Source: Cymbidium sinense (Eukaryota; Streptophyta; Magnoliopsida; Asparagales; Orchidaceae). From it: 64,000 nucleotides of DNA. The stretch is from contig CM038229.1 of the NCBI GenBank assembly GCA_021442155.1, forward strand, positions 72,560,443-72,624,442. Direction: 5' to 3'. This document shows positions 1 through 11,839 of this stretch, in pieces. Each line of letters starts with the position of its first letter. Position 1 is the first letter of the stretch. Both the position numbers and the translations under genes were made by a program. The notes under the pieces are model-generated. The model was not told the origin of the DNA. It saw only the letters and a list, made by a program, of their open reading frames with translations, and ran no database searches.

Positions 1-3000
1 CTCTTTCTTATTAGATGAATAGCAAATTTCAATTCCTTGTGGGTTTTATGTCATCTCATTGGCTCATAATTATTTGGTTAAATCTTCTAAGGTGGTGTAG
101 GTAAGGGTTAATTAAGTTACTTAATTCATACCTTAACCTAATTAACACATAAAGATGGATCTAAATATCTAAAAATTAAACATAAATATCAAACACATGT
201 GGGAATGGGTTAGAAATAGTAAACTCATCTAACCTTTTCAAAATTAAATCAAACTTCAAACTAAACAAAAATCACTTTGAATTCACTTTGATTTATTTTA
301 AACTTTCTTATTCCATAAGTATGTCTTTAGGATTTAAGTAAAGTGAGCTTGTTTACATGCTTTCATTACTTTGAATCTTTTCCCAACATGTTAAGTTGTA
401 TGCCATGTGATTTTCATGCATTCATAATTTTAAAATTCAAATTTTAAAATGAAATTGTTTACTTTATGTCAAATTTACATGTGTTGGCTATAGTAGAAAT
501 ATGAGTGGCTATTTTCACTACTAAATCCAAATTATTTTAAAAACATATAAATCAAATACCAAATCTAAAAGTATGCTACTTATACTTTAATTATGAGTTT
601 GCATGTGATAGAATATAAAGGTATGCTTAGCATAGGTTTCCTTTCTTTCTTATGTTGGTATAGTTTTGAATAGGAGTTGGTAAGATGTAGGGTTCATTTG
701 AAAGAACCCAACACTTAATTAATTCTATACCCTATTCCATATGCTATCACTTAAGAAGGGTTACCTATACTTGCATACATAAATTGCATAAATGAAATGA
801 ATCCATTAAATAACTTTTGCATTCTCTTTTTCTATTTCATTTCTTTCATACACATGTTTGTATTTAAGAAAAGTGGTATATTAGTACGGACAACCCTGAG
901 GTTGCGAGGCTTTAAGTAGCCCTAAGTAGGTCTTGCACCTTACACCTCTGGTTAATAATGGCGCTGTACTGACTTATGAAAATTTAGATAAGGAAAACCC
1001 TTTCTACTTAAGAAAAATCATGCATATTCAACTTCTAAATTTTCTTAAATGGATTACTTAGCATGCATCATAAAGTGTGTTGAATACTCTCATTTGCATG
1101 CATTGATATGCTTAGGGCCCATCCATATGCATGTTATATATGCTGGGAAAAAGAAGAAGTAATGTGTGTTATGTGAATTTTGATTCATTTTATTTAATCT
1201 TAAAAATGCCTTTCTTTTTTAATAGGTTTGTTTAGAGTTCATCTAAACTTAGGATTAATTAAAAAATTTAATCAAAACATTCACCTAAATGAAATTAAAA
1301 AGTGAATCTACTTTAAAAATTGCTTAGGTTAGGGAAGGAAGGAGAAGTTCTCTTCTCTTTCCCTCTCTTCAGAACCTAGTAATTAATTGTAAGGTCCACT
1401 TAAACCAAATCAAAACATGAAATAAAATCATACCAAAATAATTAAACAACTTAAATGAAACCATCCTCTAAGTTAAACATATTCTTCACACTTAGAAAAT
1501 TTAAACCTAAAGCCATCGCTAAGCTCACCACACATCCTTCAAAGCACCCACATTAGCTTAAGTCACCACTTCTAGCCTTAGGTTAAGTTGGTGCATGGTT
1601 TGATGTTTATTTTGTTTTGTGATATATGTTTAAGACTTGATGTTAAGGTGTATGCTTGTAGAATTAATGGTAAGACATTCTTAGCCTAACTATTCTTTTC
1701 TATAGGGGATTATGCTTAAGGGCCACTATCATAAATAAAAATATAAATGCTTTTGCTTGCAGGTGCTTTATACCCCTAAGAATAATCCATAGGCCAGGTG
1801 GACTTAGTCACCCATGTGTGAGGTGATAAGTCTAATATACATGCTTGGGATTTATGTGATTTATTTTAGCTAACCTTTATTTCATAGGTGTTAGTTAGAT
1901 TTCAACTTTTTCCTTTCATGTAAATTTGTGCAATTAGGATTTTAAAATAATTGTTATGGGGATTAGGATGCGCATTGGTCGTAAGATCCTATCTTATGCA
2001 CTATGTGAAGCCTTAGAGCATCTACCTTCTATCCATACAAAAAAGGAACCAAAAGAACAAAGAAGAAAAGAAAAGAAGAAAGAAGAAAAGAAGAAAGAAG
2101 AATAAATCTTGAAGACCAGCATAATAATGAATTCCTTGCTTAATTATAATTTAATTTATTTATAATCCGGGTTGAATAAGGGTAGAGCTCAGCTACCCAC
2201 ATTTGATATGTTCGAGTTTATGCGGTGGAGCCCGACTACAATGGCCTTTTATTCTTTTTGCAATTAGCTTTATAAATTAACTAATGATTTGCTTAGCTTT
2301 TTCATTAAGTGGCATGCTTTTCCTAGTTTATTCCTTGCTTTATGTATGGCCTGGATGTGGATTAGGCTCTTTAGAGAAAAATAAATCTTTTACCTGACTT
2401 AAAAACACAAATTAAAATTAAACAACTCATAACCTCACCTAAAGCTTAGGTTTCAAATCAAGATAAAAGAATTAGCAACCCCTTAGCTTGATAAGCATTT
2501 ATTTTATAATATCATGCACAAATGCATCTTATTTCACTCTTGATTGGCTTCCTTTGAGAAATTTGGAGAGCCATGGTGGAAACTCACCCTTCTCTGATTT
2601 TGGCCAATAACCTTATTTCTCATGCATTAGTCATATGAATCCTATTAGCGTGTCAAAATAATTATCCAAAATGAAAATAAAAATGAATTTTGAATTGCAT
2701 TAGATTTAGGTCATTTGAAGCATGTCCCTTTACATGATTTAGTCTCTTTTAGGAGTGAGCTTAAGGACTTAATCTCTTTCTAAATAAGTAATAGCCCATC
2801 TATCTTGCATAAGCATAAAGACTTGCCTATATGTATTTAAAATTATAGGAGGAGTTAGTTGGTGGCCACCTCTAGGAGGTTGTAAGTCAAAGTTGTTGGG
2901 TGGTCTGTCCTTTCTTGTGAAGACAAACTAATTACCCATTTTTGCCTTAGATTTAGGTTGTGCTTTCGGCCCTCATAGAAGCTCCCTAGATTTACGTTTT

Positions 3001-3723
3001 GAGGTTGGTTCTCCCTCTTTGGGACCTAAGTTTAATTCCTCACCTCTTAAGCATTTCCTTAATCTTATATTAAGGAATTATAAGTCCAAAATTTTTAATG
3101 AAAAATTCAACTCAAACAAACTAAATCAATTTCAAAAATAAAAAGCATAATTATATGATAGTTTGAGATTTCTTGTTAGGTTTCCTAGCATCATGGGCAT
3201 CTCCTACTTATCTTCCATTTTGGCTTTGATAATAACTCCCTCTTTTGATCAATCCCATTTGATCTTCACAAATAAACTAGTTGATTGATAGTCTTTCTTA
3301 TTAAAATCTTCAAAGGCAACGATTATTTACCTTACTCAAGAGTTTTCCTCAAGAATCCCCATTCCTTAGGATGTAATTAACTATGAGGACTTGCCCCTAT
3401 AGGGAACTTAAAGAACTCAGTTTAAAATAAATCTTGCTTTACTTTTCCATGTAAAGTAGGGTTAAAATATCTGGTACATATGGAAAACCATCATCTTTAG
3501 GAGTCCTTATTGAGGTGATTAGGTCCATTAAAGGGTAGTGACTTCTATCTCTCGAGATAGTACATTATTTCTTTGATGACATACTCGATCACCTGAATAA
3601 GTACATCTGCAGATCTGTGTAGCATCTTAACTAGACAAATTTCTATAAGGGTCTTATCCTCTTTCATTTCTCAGCAACAGATTTGAAAGGCGACTCCGAT
3701 CCCCTCATAAAATGTTTTCTCCA
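1..3723 (+). mobile_element. Giant LTR copy E, 3' half (Tat/Ogre-type element)
   Basis: No gene is visible. The stretch aligns by eye with 50440-53508 of LTR F in the same orientation (the shared text starting at the ATGTCATCTCATTGG motif near 48 and 50464), and with the reverse complement of 3760-6650 of LTR D. It ends near CTCCACA at 3717-3723, which I take as the counterpart of the CACCACA end of LTR F. It keeps about 450-500 bp (around 2800-3300) that LTR F lacks. The LTR start lies outside the window. Confidence 0.85.
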
Positions 3724-4532
3724 CAAGGATAAATCACCCGATTGCTTGGACTTACAACCGCCTGGGGGTGGCAGCCAACTAACTTCTCCTGCAATTTTAA
3801 ATTCATGTTGGCAAGTCATATGCTTTATGTAAGATTGCTAGGCAGCTATTTATTTAGAAAGAGACTAAGTCCTTAAACTCACTCTGTAAGAGACCAGATC
3901 ATGTAAGGGCATGAGAAATGACCTAGATCTAATGCAAAATATATTACATATTATTTTGATTTTTGGACAATCATTTAACTCAGGCTTATAGGATTCATAT
4001 GCCTAATGCATGAGAAGTAAGATTATGGGCCAAAATCAATGAGAGGGGTTGAGGTGTGTTTACACCATATCTCTCAAATGTCAAACCAAGTTTCTCTGGC
4101 AAAGGTAAAAGCCCTCTAATCAAGAGTGAAACAAGATGCTTTATGCATGAGGTTATAAAAGAAATACTCATCTAGCTAAGGGGTTGCTAATTCTTTTATC
4201 TTGATTTTAACTTAGGCTTTAAGTGAGGTAATGAGCTCTTTATTTTTAATTTTAAGTTGATTAATTTGGTAGAAGATTTTTTAAGAGCCTAATCGTCATC
4301 CAGACCATACATCAAAGTGAGGATAAAACTAGAAAAACATGTCATCTTAATGCACAAGCTAAACAAAAGACCACTCATTTTATAAAGCTAATGCAAAATA
4401 ACAAAAGGCTATTTGTGGTGGGGCACCACCACATAAACCCAAAAACAAATTGGGTAGCCATGCTCTACCCTTATACAACTTAGATTGCAAATGAATTAAT
4501 TTACATTTAAGCAAGAAAATTCATGTTATGGG

Positions 4533-4580
4533 GGTCTTCTCTCTTCTTTTCTTCTTTATTCTTTTCTTCCTTCTTTTTGG
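4533..4580 (-). repeat. Pyrimidine tract (AAG-rich on the LTR sense strand)
   Basis: A CTT/TTC-rich run. Its counterparts lie at 2040-2105 and 52415-52460 (purine strand shown) and at 21464-21515 and 33935-34000. It is the same LTR position in every copy, with variable length. Function unknown. Confidence 0.7.
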
Positions 4581-7341
4581 TTCCTTCTTTTGGATGGTTG
4601 GAAGGTGATTGCTCCAAAGGCTCCACATGGTATATAAGATATAATCTTCTGACCAATGCTCATCCTAATCCCCCATAATAATCATTCCAAAATCCTAATT
4701 ACAAAAATATATGAAAAGGAAAAGTAAATCTAACTAACACCTATAAAATATAGATTAGCTAAACAAACCATACAAATCCCAAGCATGTATATTGGATTTA
4801 GTACCCCACACATGGGTAACTGAGTCCACCTGGCCTATTAGATTATACTTAGGGGTATGTGCACCTACACAACAAAAGCAGTTATTATTTTATTACAACA
4901 CCCCTTAAGCACAATCCCCTGCAGAAAATAATGATTAGACTAAATCATCCTACCAGTCATTCTATGTGCATTCACCCTAACATCTAGACTAAAACAAAAT
5001 ATCACAAAATAAAAGCAAACAACAAGCAATGCATTGCCCTAACCTAAAGCTAGAAGTGTGACTTAGCCTAATGTATGTGCTTTAGAAAGTTTGTGTGGTA
5101 CGCTTAGCTATGGTTTTAAGGTTTGGATTTTCTAAGTGTGAAGATGTTCATCTTAGATGGGTAGTTTCATTTAAGTGTTTAGTTGATTTGGGTTGATTTT
5201 ATTTTTTATTTTGATTTAGTTTAATTGAATCCTACAATTAATTACAAGGTTTTAAAGAGAGGGCAAAGAGAAGAGAACTTCTCTTTCCTTCCTTACCTTA
5301 AGTAATTTCTAAATTGGATTATGTTTTGTTTTGTTTAGTGAATGTTTTATTATGCATTTTAATTAATCCTAAGTTTTGATCAACTTTGAACAAACCTATT
5401 CAAAAAGATAGACATTTTAAGATTAAGTAAAGTGAACTAATTTCACAAAACACACATCACTTCATTTCTTTCCCAATATGTATAACATGCATGTGGATGT
5501 ATCCTAAGCATACCTATACATACAAATGAGAATTGTTTGGCACACTTTATGATGGATGCTAAGTGAGTCACTTAAGAAAGTTTGAATGCTTTATGATGCA
5601 TGATTTTCATTAAGTTGAAAAGAGGTTTTCTTATCCACTTTTCACATGCACACATATATGTATGAAAGGCATAAGTGAGTATGACATCATTGTTAACCAG
5701 GGGGTGTAAGGTATAAGACCTACTTAGGGCTACTTAAAGCCTCGCAACCTCGGGATTATCCAGACTAATATACTACTTTCCTTAAATACAAGTATATGCA
5801 TTGAAGAAATGAAGGAAAATAAAGATGCAAAAGTTTGCACTTATGTTTGGACTTGGTTATGCAATTTATATGTGTAAGTGTAAGGATCTTTCTTAAGACA
5901 TAACATGTAAGAGGATAATAATAGATTTAAGCAAGTGTTATGTTCATTTAAAAGTATTATACTCTTTGCAAATCTTATTCAAATCCAAATTAAGAAGAAA
6001 GAAAGGAAGCAAATATAAGACAAATTTTTATATTCACAAGCAAGCTTATAAATAAACCAATAGTAGAACACTTTCAGTTTTAGGTATTTGATTTATATAT
6101 TTTGAAACTAGTTTTGAATTTAATAATGATAATAGCCATTCATATTTTACTTTAACAAAAACATGCATTTTGACATAAAGAAAATATTTCTTTTTTGAAT
6201 TTGATTTTTGAAAAGCATGAATGTATGAAATTCATATGACATACACATTTATCATGTTAGGAAAGAACTAAAGTGATGAAAGCATGTAAACACCTCTGCC
6301 CTAATTAATTCTTAAAGACAATTCTATGAAATAAGAATGCTTATAGTAAATCAAATTATTTTTTGAAGAAGGTTTGATTTTGTTTTGAGTTTGATTTAAT
6401 TTGAAAAATGTAAAGTGAGTTTGCTATTCCTAACTCATTCCCTCATATGTTGGTTATTTTAGTTTAATTTTTAGGTGATTAGATGATTTTTTATGTGTTA
6501 CTTAGGTTAAGGTATGAATTGAGCATATTAATTACGCCTTACCTATATAATCTTAGCATAGCTAATCAAATAATTATTAGCCAATGAGATGATATAAAAA
6601 CACACAAGGAATTTAAATCAGTAATGCACTTAGTAAGAAAAGGGCCTAATGCATTTAGCTCATGATTAATGATTAATTAAACTAAGGGGTTTAACTTAAG
6701 TAACTTCATAACCCCCCTCACACATGTGGGTTGGATTTTGATTTCCTTAATTATACTTAGGCTATTAAATACCTAAGCACCCAAGATAGATTGATTGAGT
6801 TCTGGAAAGTTTTAGAATTTTATGAAATTTATTAAGGGGGTAATTAGTGAATTAACCCTTAATTAAGGTTCAATTAAGAAAGAAAAGAGGGTTTAGGGAA
6901 TATCTTAAGGAAAACATCAAAAAATTATTCCTTAAACCTCACATTCACTCAATCAAAACTTAATTGACTCAATTAGAGGGCTAACACACTAATTATGCCC
7001 TTAATTAAGCCTAATTATATTAAGGTAGTGAGTAAAGAATGAATTAGCAATTCCCTTATTTAAGTGCCCAATAAATCTCAAGAAAATGAGGAGATGTAGG
7101 GGTCATCCCACTAATTAAGCACAAGAAGTTTAGGATTAATCAGTGGAGTAATTGGAGGGTAATTAGCAAAATAACATTCCCAATAAAACCCAAATTCAAA
7201 AAATAATACTAATTAAAATTCATTAAAATTATTTTTAGAATATTCTACATTTAATTATCTATCCAATGCAATTTATTTCATATTTTTCTGATTTTTCTAG
7301 GCTTAGATATGAATTTTAGAAGTTTTCATGATTAATTAGAA

Positions 7342-7351
7342 TATTTAAATA
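7342..7351 (-). promoter_or_regulatory. Candidate TATA box of LTR D
   Basis: TATTTAAATA lies just downstream (LTR sense) of the G-box inverted repeat at 7369-7431. The comparable spot in LTR A holds TTATATAA (24298-24305). It is one of three candidate core promoters in this LTR, and which one is used is unknown. Confidence 0.4.
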
Positions 7352-7368
7352 GCCTAATTAAGTATTTA

Positions 7369-7431
7369 ATCCCATCGGCGCCACGTGGGTCGTTGACGTG
7401 GCATGCACTTTCCACATGGTGCGATGGGATT
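7369..7431 (-). promoter_or_regulatory. G-box-bearing inverted repeat, LTR D
   Basis: Arms AATCCCATCG and CGATGGGATT enclose a GC-rich core. The inner arms CCACGTGG and CCACATGG also pair, giving a stem of about 20 pairs. CCACGTGG at 7381-7388 is a perfect G-box, and TGACGTGGC at 7394-7402 is a second ACGT-core site. Counterparts are at 24308-24371, 36697-36760 and roughly 49604-49678, with stem bases changed on both arms. Confidence 0.65.
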
Positions 7432-7489
7432 GGGTCTTTAACTTGTTACATCGTAGCACCGCATCAGCGATGGTGCTATGCGCATTCTC

Positions 7490-7522
7490 CTCAGCCATCC
7501 GATCAAGGATCGAACGGCTGAG
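7490..7522 (-). promoter_or_regulatory. Conserved LTR hairpin 2, LTR D
   Basis: Arms CTCAGCCATCCGATC and GATCGAACGGCTGAG around AAG. The same hairpin with different but still pairing arms is at 24434-24460, 36822-36848 and 49526-49550 (GTCGTCCGATC/GATCGGACGAT). Confidence 0.6.
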
Positions 7523-7574
7523 ATTAAAGTCACAATTCTAAAGGGTAAATCCGTGGGTGATATGTGTTTTAATC

Positions 7575-7611
7575 ATGGTCGTCCAACCAAAATTTGCGGA
7601 TGGACGACCAT
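7575..7611 (-). promoter_or_regulatory. Conserved LTR hairpin 3, LTR D
   Basis: Perfect 11-bp arms ATGGTCGTCCA and TGGACGACCAT. Counterparts are at 24516-24551 (13-bp perfect arms GGACCATCCATCC/GGATGGATGGTCC), 36905-36940 and 49430-49468. Confidence 0.65.
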
Positions 7612-8237
7612 AGATTCATCCTTGTATTTCCCTGTGAGAGATGGCTACCGTCCACCTTCTAGGCTATGATCTGAGCTCGATTGATCTCAGATTGGGCGAA
7701 AATTTAGTCCACACCATCATCATACAATGTAGATCACATCCAACAGCTAGTTTATCATGCAATGAAAATTGCTTTCACGAAGCTCCACGCTATGGCTAGA
7801 TTAAGCTCAAAAAAATGGTTTACCTCATCGAAGGTGATCACCAGCACTCGATTCCCTTGGAGAAGCTTTTATCTAGTGGAGACAAAGCTTTATTGAGAGT
7901 TTGAGGCCTTGAGATTGGGTGGTTGCTTTTAGAGGCCAACTCCACCTTGAACTCCTTGCGGCTTTGATCGAACTAGCACCCTTTTTGCCTTTGGAGCTTG
8001 GGAAAGAGCTTGAGCAAGTTTGATTGGGGTCCCTGAGGGAGCTTGCAAAGGGAATTGACTTGATTTTAGGTGTGGAGTAAATTGGATTTTGAGTGGAGCT
8101 CCCCTATTTTCAAGCTATGAAAACCGAGAAGATGAGATTTGAAACTCTCTCTAGGAAGCTTAGGAAGAGTAGCTAGGGCTTGCTCTGTGTTCTTATGCTT
8201 TAATCGAATTAGGGAGAGTAAAGATTCAGTTGAATTA

Positions 8238-8256
8238 GGGGGAGTATATCTTCCCC
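8238..8256 (-). promoter_or_regulatory. GATATAC palindrome, LTR D
   Basis: GGGGGAG TATAT CTTCCCC on the plus strand. It is a near-palindrome conserved in the other LTR copies and is a candidate core promoter or protein-binding site. Confidence 0.45.
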
Positions 8257-8718
8257 TTGAAGGATCAGATGGCCGTAAGTCTCCTTGCCATTTTGATCCA
8301 AATGTGCTTATGCCGTGAGTTTGTTAGGCTATTTTGGATGTCCTTGCTTTCAGTTTGGCCTAAGGAGTGGAATGGTGAACTTCCCATGTGCTTAACTCAA
8401 GTGGAAGGAGGATCCCATGTGCTCTATTTCAAGGCATGCGGTCAGTTTTGAGTTTGGATTGGGTGTGGCTGACCCAAACCCAATGGGTCATGTGCACTAG
8501 GTCCATTAGTGACCATTTGGTCCACTAAGAGGATGCCAAGTGTACATGAAAAGGAATTGACCAAATTCCAAGTGGTTTTGATTTTGGGTTACCCTATGGC
8601 TTAGGGGTAAAATGGTCATTTGACCTTGATTTCAATTTGGACATATTTGGTATATTGAGAATATAGGTTTGGCCAAGTTTCATTGAATTTGGAGTTGGTT
8701 TGATGTGATTCAGCTCAT

Positions 8719-9660
8719 GTTGACCCATTTAGGTTAAAATGGGTCAACTTAGGTCGAGTTGACCAATTGGTCAAATTGGGTCAAACCAAGGGTTGGGTCA
8801 AGTTCATATGACATTTGAAATGTTTTGGTGGCTCGGTTTGATTCAATTTGATTTAGGTTTGAATTTGGTTCAATTGAGTTCATTTAGGTCAAATGGGTCA
8901 AGTTGACCAATTTGACCAATTTGACCTATTTGGGTTAGGACATGGGTTGGTTTAGGTTTAGTTGGTTATATGAAGTAGATTGATATCTTTATTTCCAAAC
9001 AATTTTGGTTAAGTTTGAATTTGGCTCAATATGACCATTAGGTCAAGTTGGGTTCAAGGTCAATTGGGCTAGGTTAGGTCTAAATGGTCAATTGAGGCTT
9101 TGGTCAAGTTCAACAATCATTTTGGGATGAACTTGACCCATTGGTTTCAATCAATTGGCTTAGATCAAGTTTTGACACATTTTGACTTTTTAGGTCAAGT
9201 TGGGTCAACTTGGGTCAAGTGGCCAATTGGGCTAAGTAAGGCTCAAATGTTGACTTGGTCAAGTTCAAACATTGATCATGAATGAACTTAGATCATTAGT
9301 TTCAATCAATTTGGCCTATGGTGGATTTTGGCTATGTTGGATTTCATTTTGGCTAAGTGTTAACTTGGTCAATTCTTAAGTTTGACTTGGTTGGACTCAA
9401 TTTGAGTGATTGATCATCTCATGAAGATTATTGATCATGATGAGAGGCTTAGGTGGGCTTAGTTCAATCCAATTTGGTTAGGATTAGATTTTGGCTCATA
9501 AGTGTACTTTAGGTCACTTTGGGTCAAGTGAGCCTAAGTAGGTCAAATGGCTTGGTCAAAGCATGATTTGAGTTTAATTGAACTCATATATGGACTTATG
9601 ATTGAAATATAAATCCATTTGCAAGTGGTTTGAAGTCAAATGAGTTTTGACTCATTTGAC
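8719..9660 (-). promoter_or_regulatory. W-box-dense block of LTR D
   Basis: I count about 29 TTGAC(C/T) cores on the two strands in 940 bp, mostly inside GGGTCAAGTTGACC-like text. About one would be expected by chance. WRKY factors bind TTGAC(C/T). The block recurs at 25623-26420, 38050-38880 and 47500-48360. Whether it is bound or is just a degraded simple repeat is unknown. Confidence 0.6.
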
Positions 9661-9905
9661 AATTTCAAGTTGAAAGGGTGAACATGAAATGGATTTTGGC
9701 TTGATTTTTGAATTGAGTTTTGATTTGATGATTGAAGTTTATGTTTATATTTGGATTCATGATTGAAGAATTGATTGAATTATGAAGAAAAATCAAGGGT
9801 TTGGCTTGATTTGAAATTGATTTGGCTAAGTTCAAGATTTTGACTTGAAAGGCTTAGGTTGGATTTTGATTGAATTTGAGTTTGATTTTTGGAATTAGTT
9901 CAATT

Positions 9906-10215
9906 GATTTGAATTTATATTTTATTTATATATGTGGATATAAATGAGTTATGAGAAAATTTCATAAATTTGAATTGATTTAGATTTGATTTAGGCTAAG
10001 TCCATGAAGAGAAATGAAAGGACTTAGGCAAGATATGGAATTTGGAATTTCAACTTGAAATTTGATTTGATTGATTTGAATTTATATTTCATTTATATAT
10101 GTAAATATGAATGAGAATATATATGAGTTGTGAGAAAATTTCATGAGTTTGAATTGATTTGAACATGATTTAGGCTAAGTCCTTAAGAGAGAGTCAAAGG
10201 ACTTAGGCAAGATTA
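9906..10215 (-). repeat. Two copies of the ~175 bp LTR repeat
   Basis: Two imperfect units, each with a TTTATATTTCATTTATATATG-like core followed by GGACTTAGGC. LTR F carries five units (46320-47200). Confidence 0.6.
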
Positions 10216-10579
10216 GGAATTTCAATCATGGGCTTCAATCATAAGTTTCAATCATTGGTTTCAATCATGTGGCATTGATTTGAGTTTGGGAAAAAATGAT
10301 TAAGCTAGAATTGATTTAAGATTGATGTTGATTTGATTTGGAGTTTGACTTGAAGGAAGGAAGTAAGGAATATGGTTCAAGCTATAGGGTAGTCAAATTT
10401 TCTTAACACCTTTAAGGCATGACCTACTCTTATGGCTAACTCTTCTAAGTCTCTAGGGCTAGGTTGAGTGTCCACCTAATCACTAGATGTGACTTAAGAC
10501 AAAGGATCTCTTAATGTCTAAGAAGAGTCCTATGTCTAAGATGGAGGGTTGAGAGCTCATTCTAAAAATGAGGTCAATA

Positions 10580-11400
10580 GGGTAATAGATGGTCGAGTAT
10601 CTCCAATCAATTTTATGTCTTGCCATAAAGTGATTTATTTTTGTGGATCTGAAGGACGTACCATTGTCGGATATGATTCGACGAGGGATGCCAAATTGAT
10701 ACATGATATTTTTCTGAAAGAACTTTAGCACATGATATGCCTTTACTTCTTTCAGTGGTACTGCTTAAGCCCATTAAAAAAATAATTCATTGCAGCTAAA
10801 ATGAAACGACATCCTTTTGATGAAGGAGGATCAATAGACTCTATGATGTCGGTACCCCAACTCTCAAAAGTCCAGGAGGAAACTGTAGGGTGTAATACAT
10901 TGGGTGGTTGATGTAATATCACACCATGTACTTGGCACTGATGACAACAATGTGCAACCTTCATGCAGTCATTTAGTATCAATGGCCAATAATACCCAAC
11001 TCTCTTGATTTTAATTTCATTTTGGGCTTAGATTGGTGTGCTCCACACAATCTAGAGTGTATCTCAGTCACAACCTTGTGGGCTTCCGATTTGTCTAAAC
11101 AACAAAGCCACATTTGGTTGAATGACCTATGATATAAAGCATTATTAATTAATGCATAAGATAAAGCACATTTCTTTATTTGATTTGCTAATGATTTATT
11201 TTCAAGAAGCCTCCCCTTACTTAAATAGTCAATAAACGGTTGCCTCCAATCGCATTCTATTTGACCTTCAGTAAGAGTGGCTATTCTTTGCATTTCTTCT
11301 TGCCTAGTAATGTAGTCTAAATCTATAGGAGACAAAACTTGTTGATTTTGAACTTCTATAGAAATTGATTCTTTTTATAGGCATGTGATTTCTTTGGCTA
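10580..11400 (-). pseudogene. pol: Integrase fragment of pol fragment C
   Basis: Reading on the minus strand, the zinc-binding part comes first: histidines in EAHKVVTEIHSRLCGAH, then the cysteine pair in HCCHQC. The catalytic core follows, with the first Asp in WGTDIIE and the second in ISDNGTSF. The text stops at RYSTIYYP exactly where LTR D begins, so the third catalytic residue (Glu of the usual NGLAEAFNK segment) and the C-terminal domain are gone. The enzyme would join retrotransposon cDNA to chromosomal DNA; this copy cannot. Frames break near 10750 and 10980. It lies directly downstream of the second RNase H in the normal pol order. Confidence 0.88.
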
Positions 11401-11429
11401 GCTTAGCCAAAGCATCTGCTATTGAATTC

Positions 11430-11800
11430 TCTTGGTGAGATATTCTGTATAGCGTTACATATGGAATCTTTTCAAGTAATTTCACTGTATATTGGTGATA
11501 ATTGAAGAACTTTGGATCAAAACCTTATAGATTCCACTTACTTGGTTTATAGTTAGTTGAGAATTTCTGAATTTTTTTATATTTTTAATTTCCATAAGGA
11601 TTGCCAACTCTAAACTAGTAATAAGAGCTTCATATTCAGCTTCATTGTTTGTACAAGACTCAGCTAAATGATATGAATATCTCATCATTCCTTTTTCTGG
11701 GGTTATAAAGATTAACCTAATTCCTGCCTTCCCTGGGATAGATGAGTTTGATTCTTTATGTCTTCTTGATGATGATGCACCATCAAAGCATAATTCCTAG
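11430..11800 (-). pseudogene. pol: Second (arch-type) RNase H domain, fragment C
   Basis: The motif SCTNNEAEYEALI keeps the catalytic Glu, and NSQLTINQ follows. The latter is usually DSQLVINQ, so one catalytic Asp has become Asn here. An additional RNase H between the ordinary RNase H and integrase is known as a mark of the Tat lineage, including Ogre. The region just upstream holds the degraded start of the domain (CFDGAS-like text near 11780). It is bracketed by RNase H 1 on the right and integrase on the left. Confidence 0.8.
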
Positions 11801-11839
11801 GTGGCATTAGGTTCACCTTCCAATGCTATGATCTGTTCA

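Larger units (their letters stand above)
3718..10579 (-). mobile_element. Giant LTR copy D, lacking its 3' ~770 bp
   Basis: On the minus strand this LTR starts at 10579 with TATTGACCTCA (the others start TGTTGACCTCA) and runs left to about 3718. There it joins LTR E tail to tail at a shared CTCCACA. Relative to LTR A it lacks the last ~770 bp and has no PBS. It holds the W-box block, the GATATAC palindrome, three inverted repeats, an AAG/CTT tract and the conserved CCTGGGGGTGG segment. Small open frames inside it are chance. Confidence 0.85.

Noticed and set aside
3679..3700. PBS-like GGCGACTCCG in LTR E
   Set aside because: The same place in LTR F (53484-53495) lies inside the LTR, before the true end and PBS; it lacks the TGG start and spacing.
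7478..9285. Small frames inside LTR D, and similar ones in LTRs A, B and F
   Set aside because: Not conserved at the same positions between LTR copies; chance frames in noncoding LTR.
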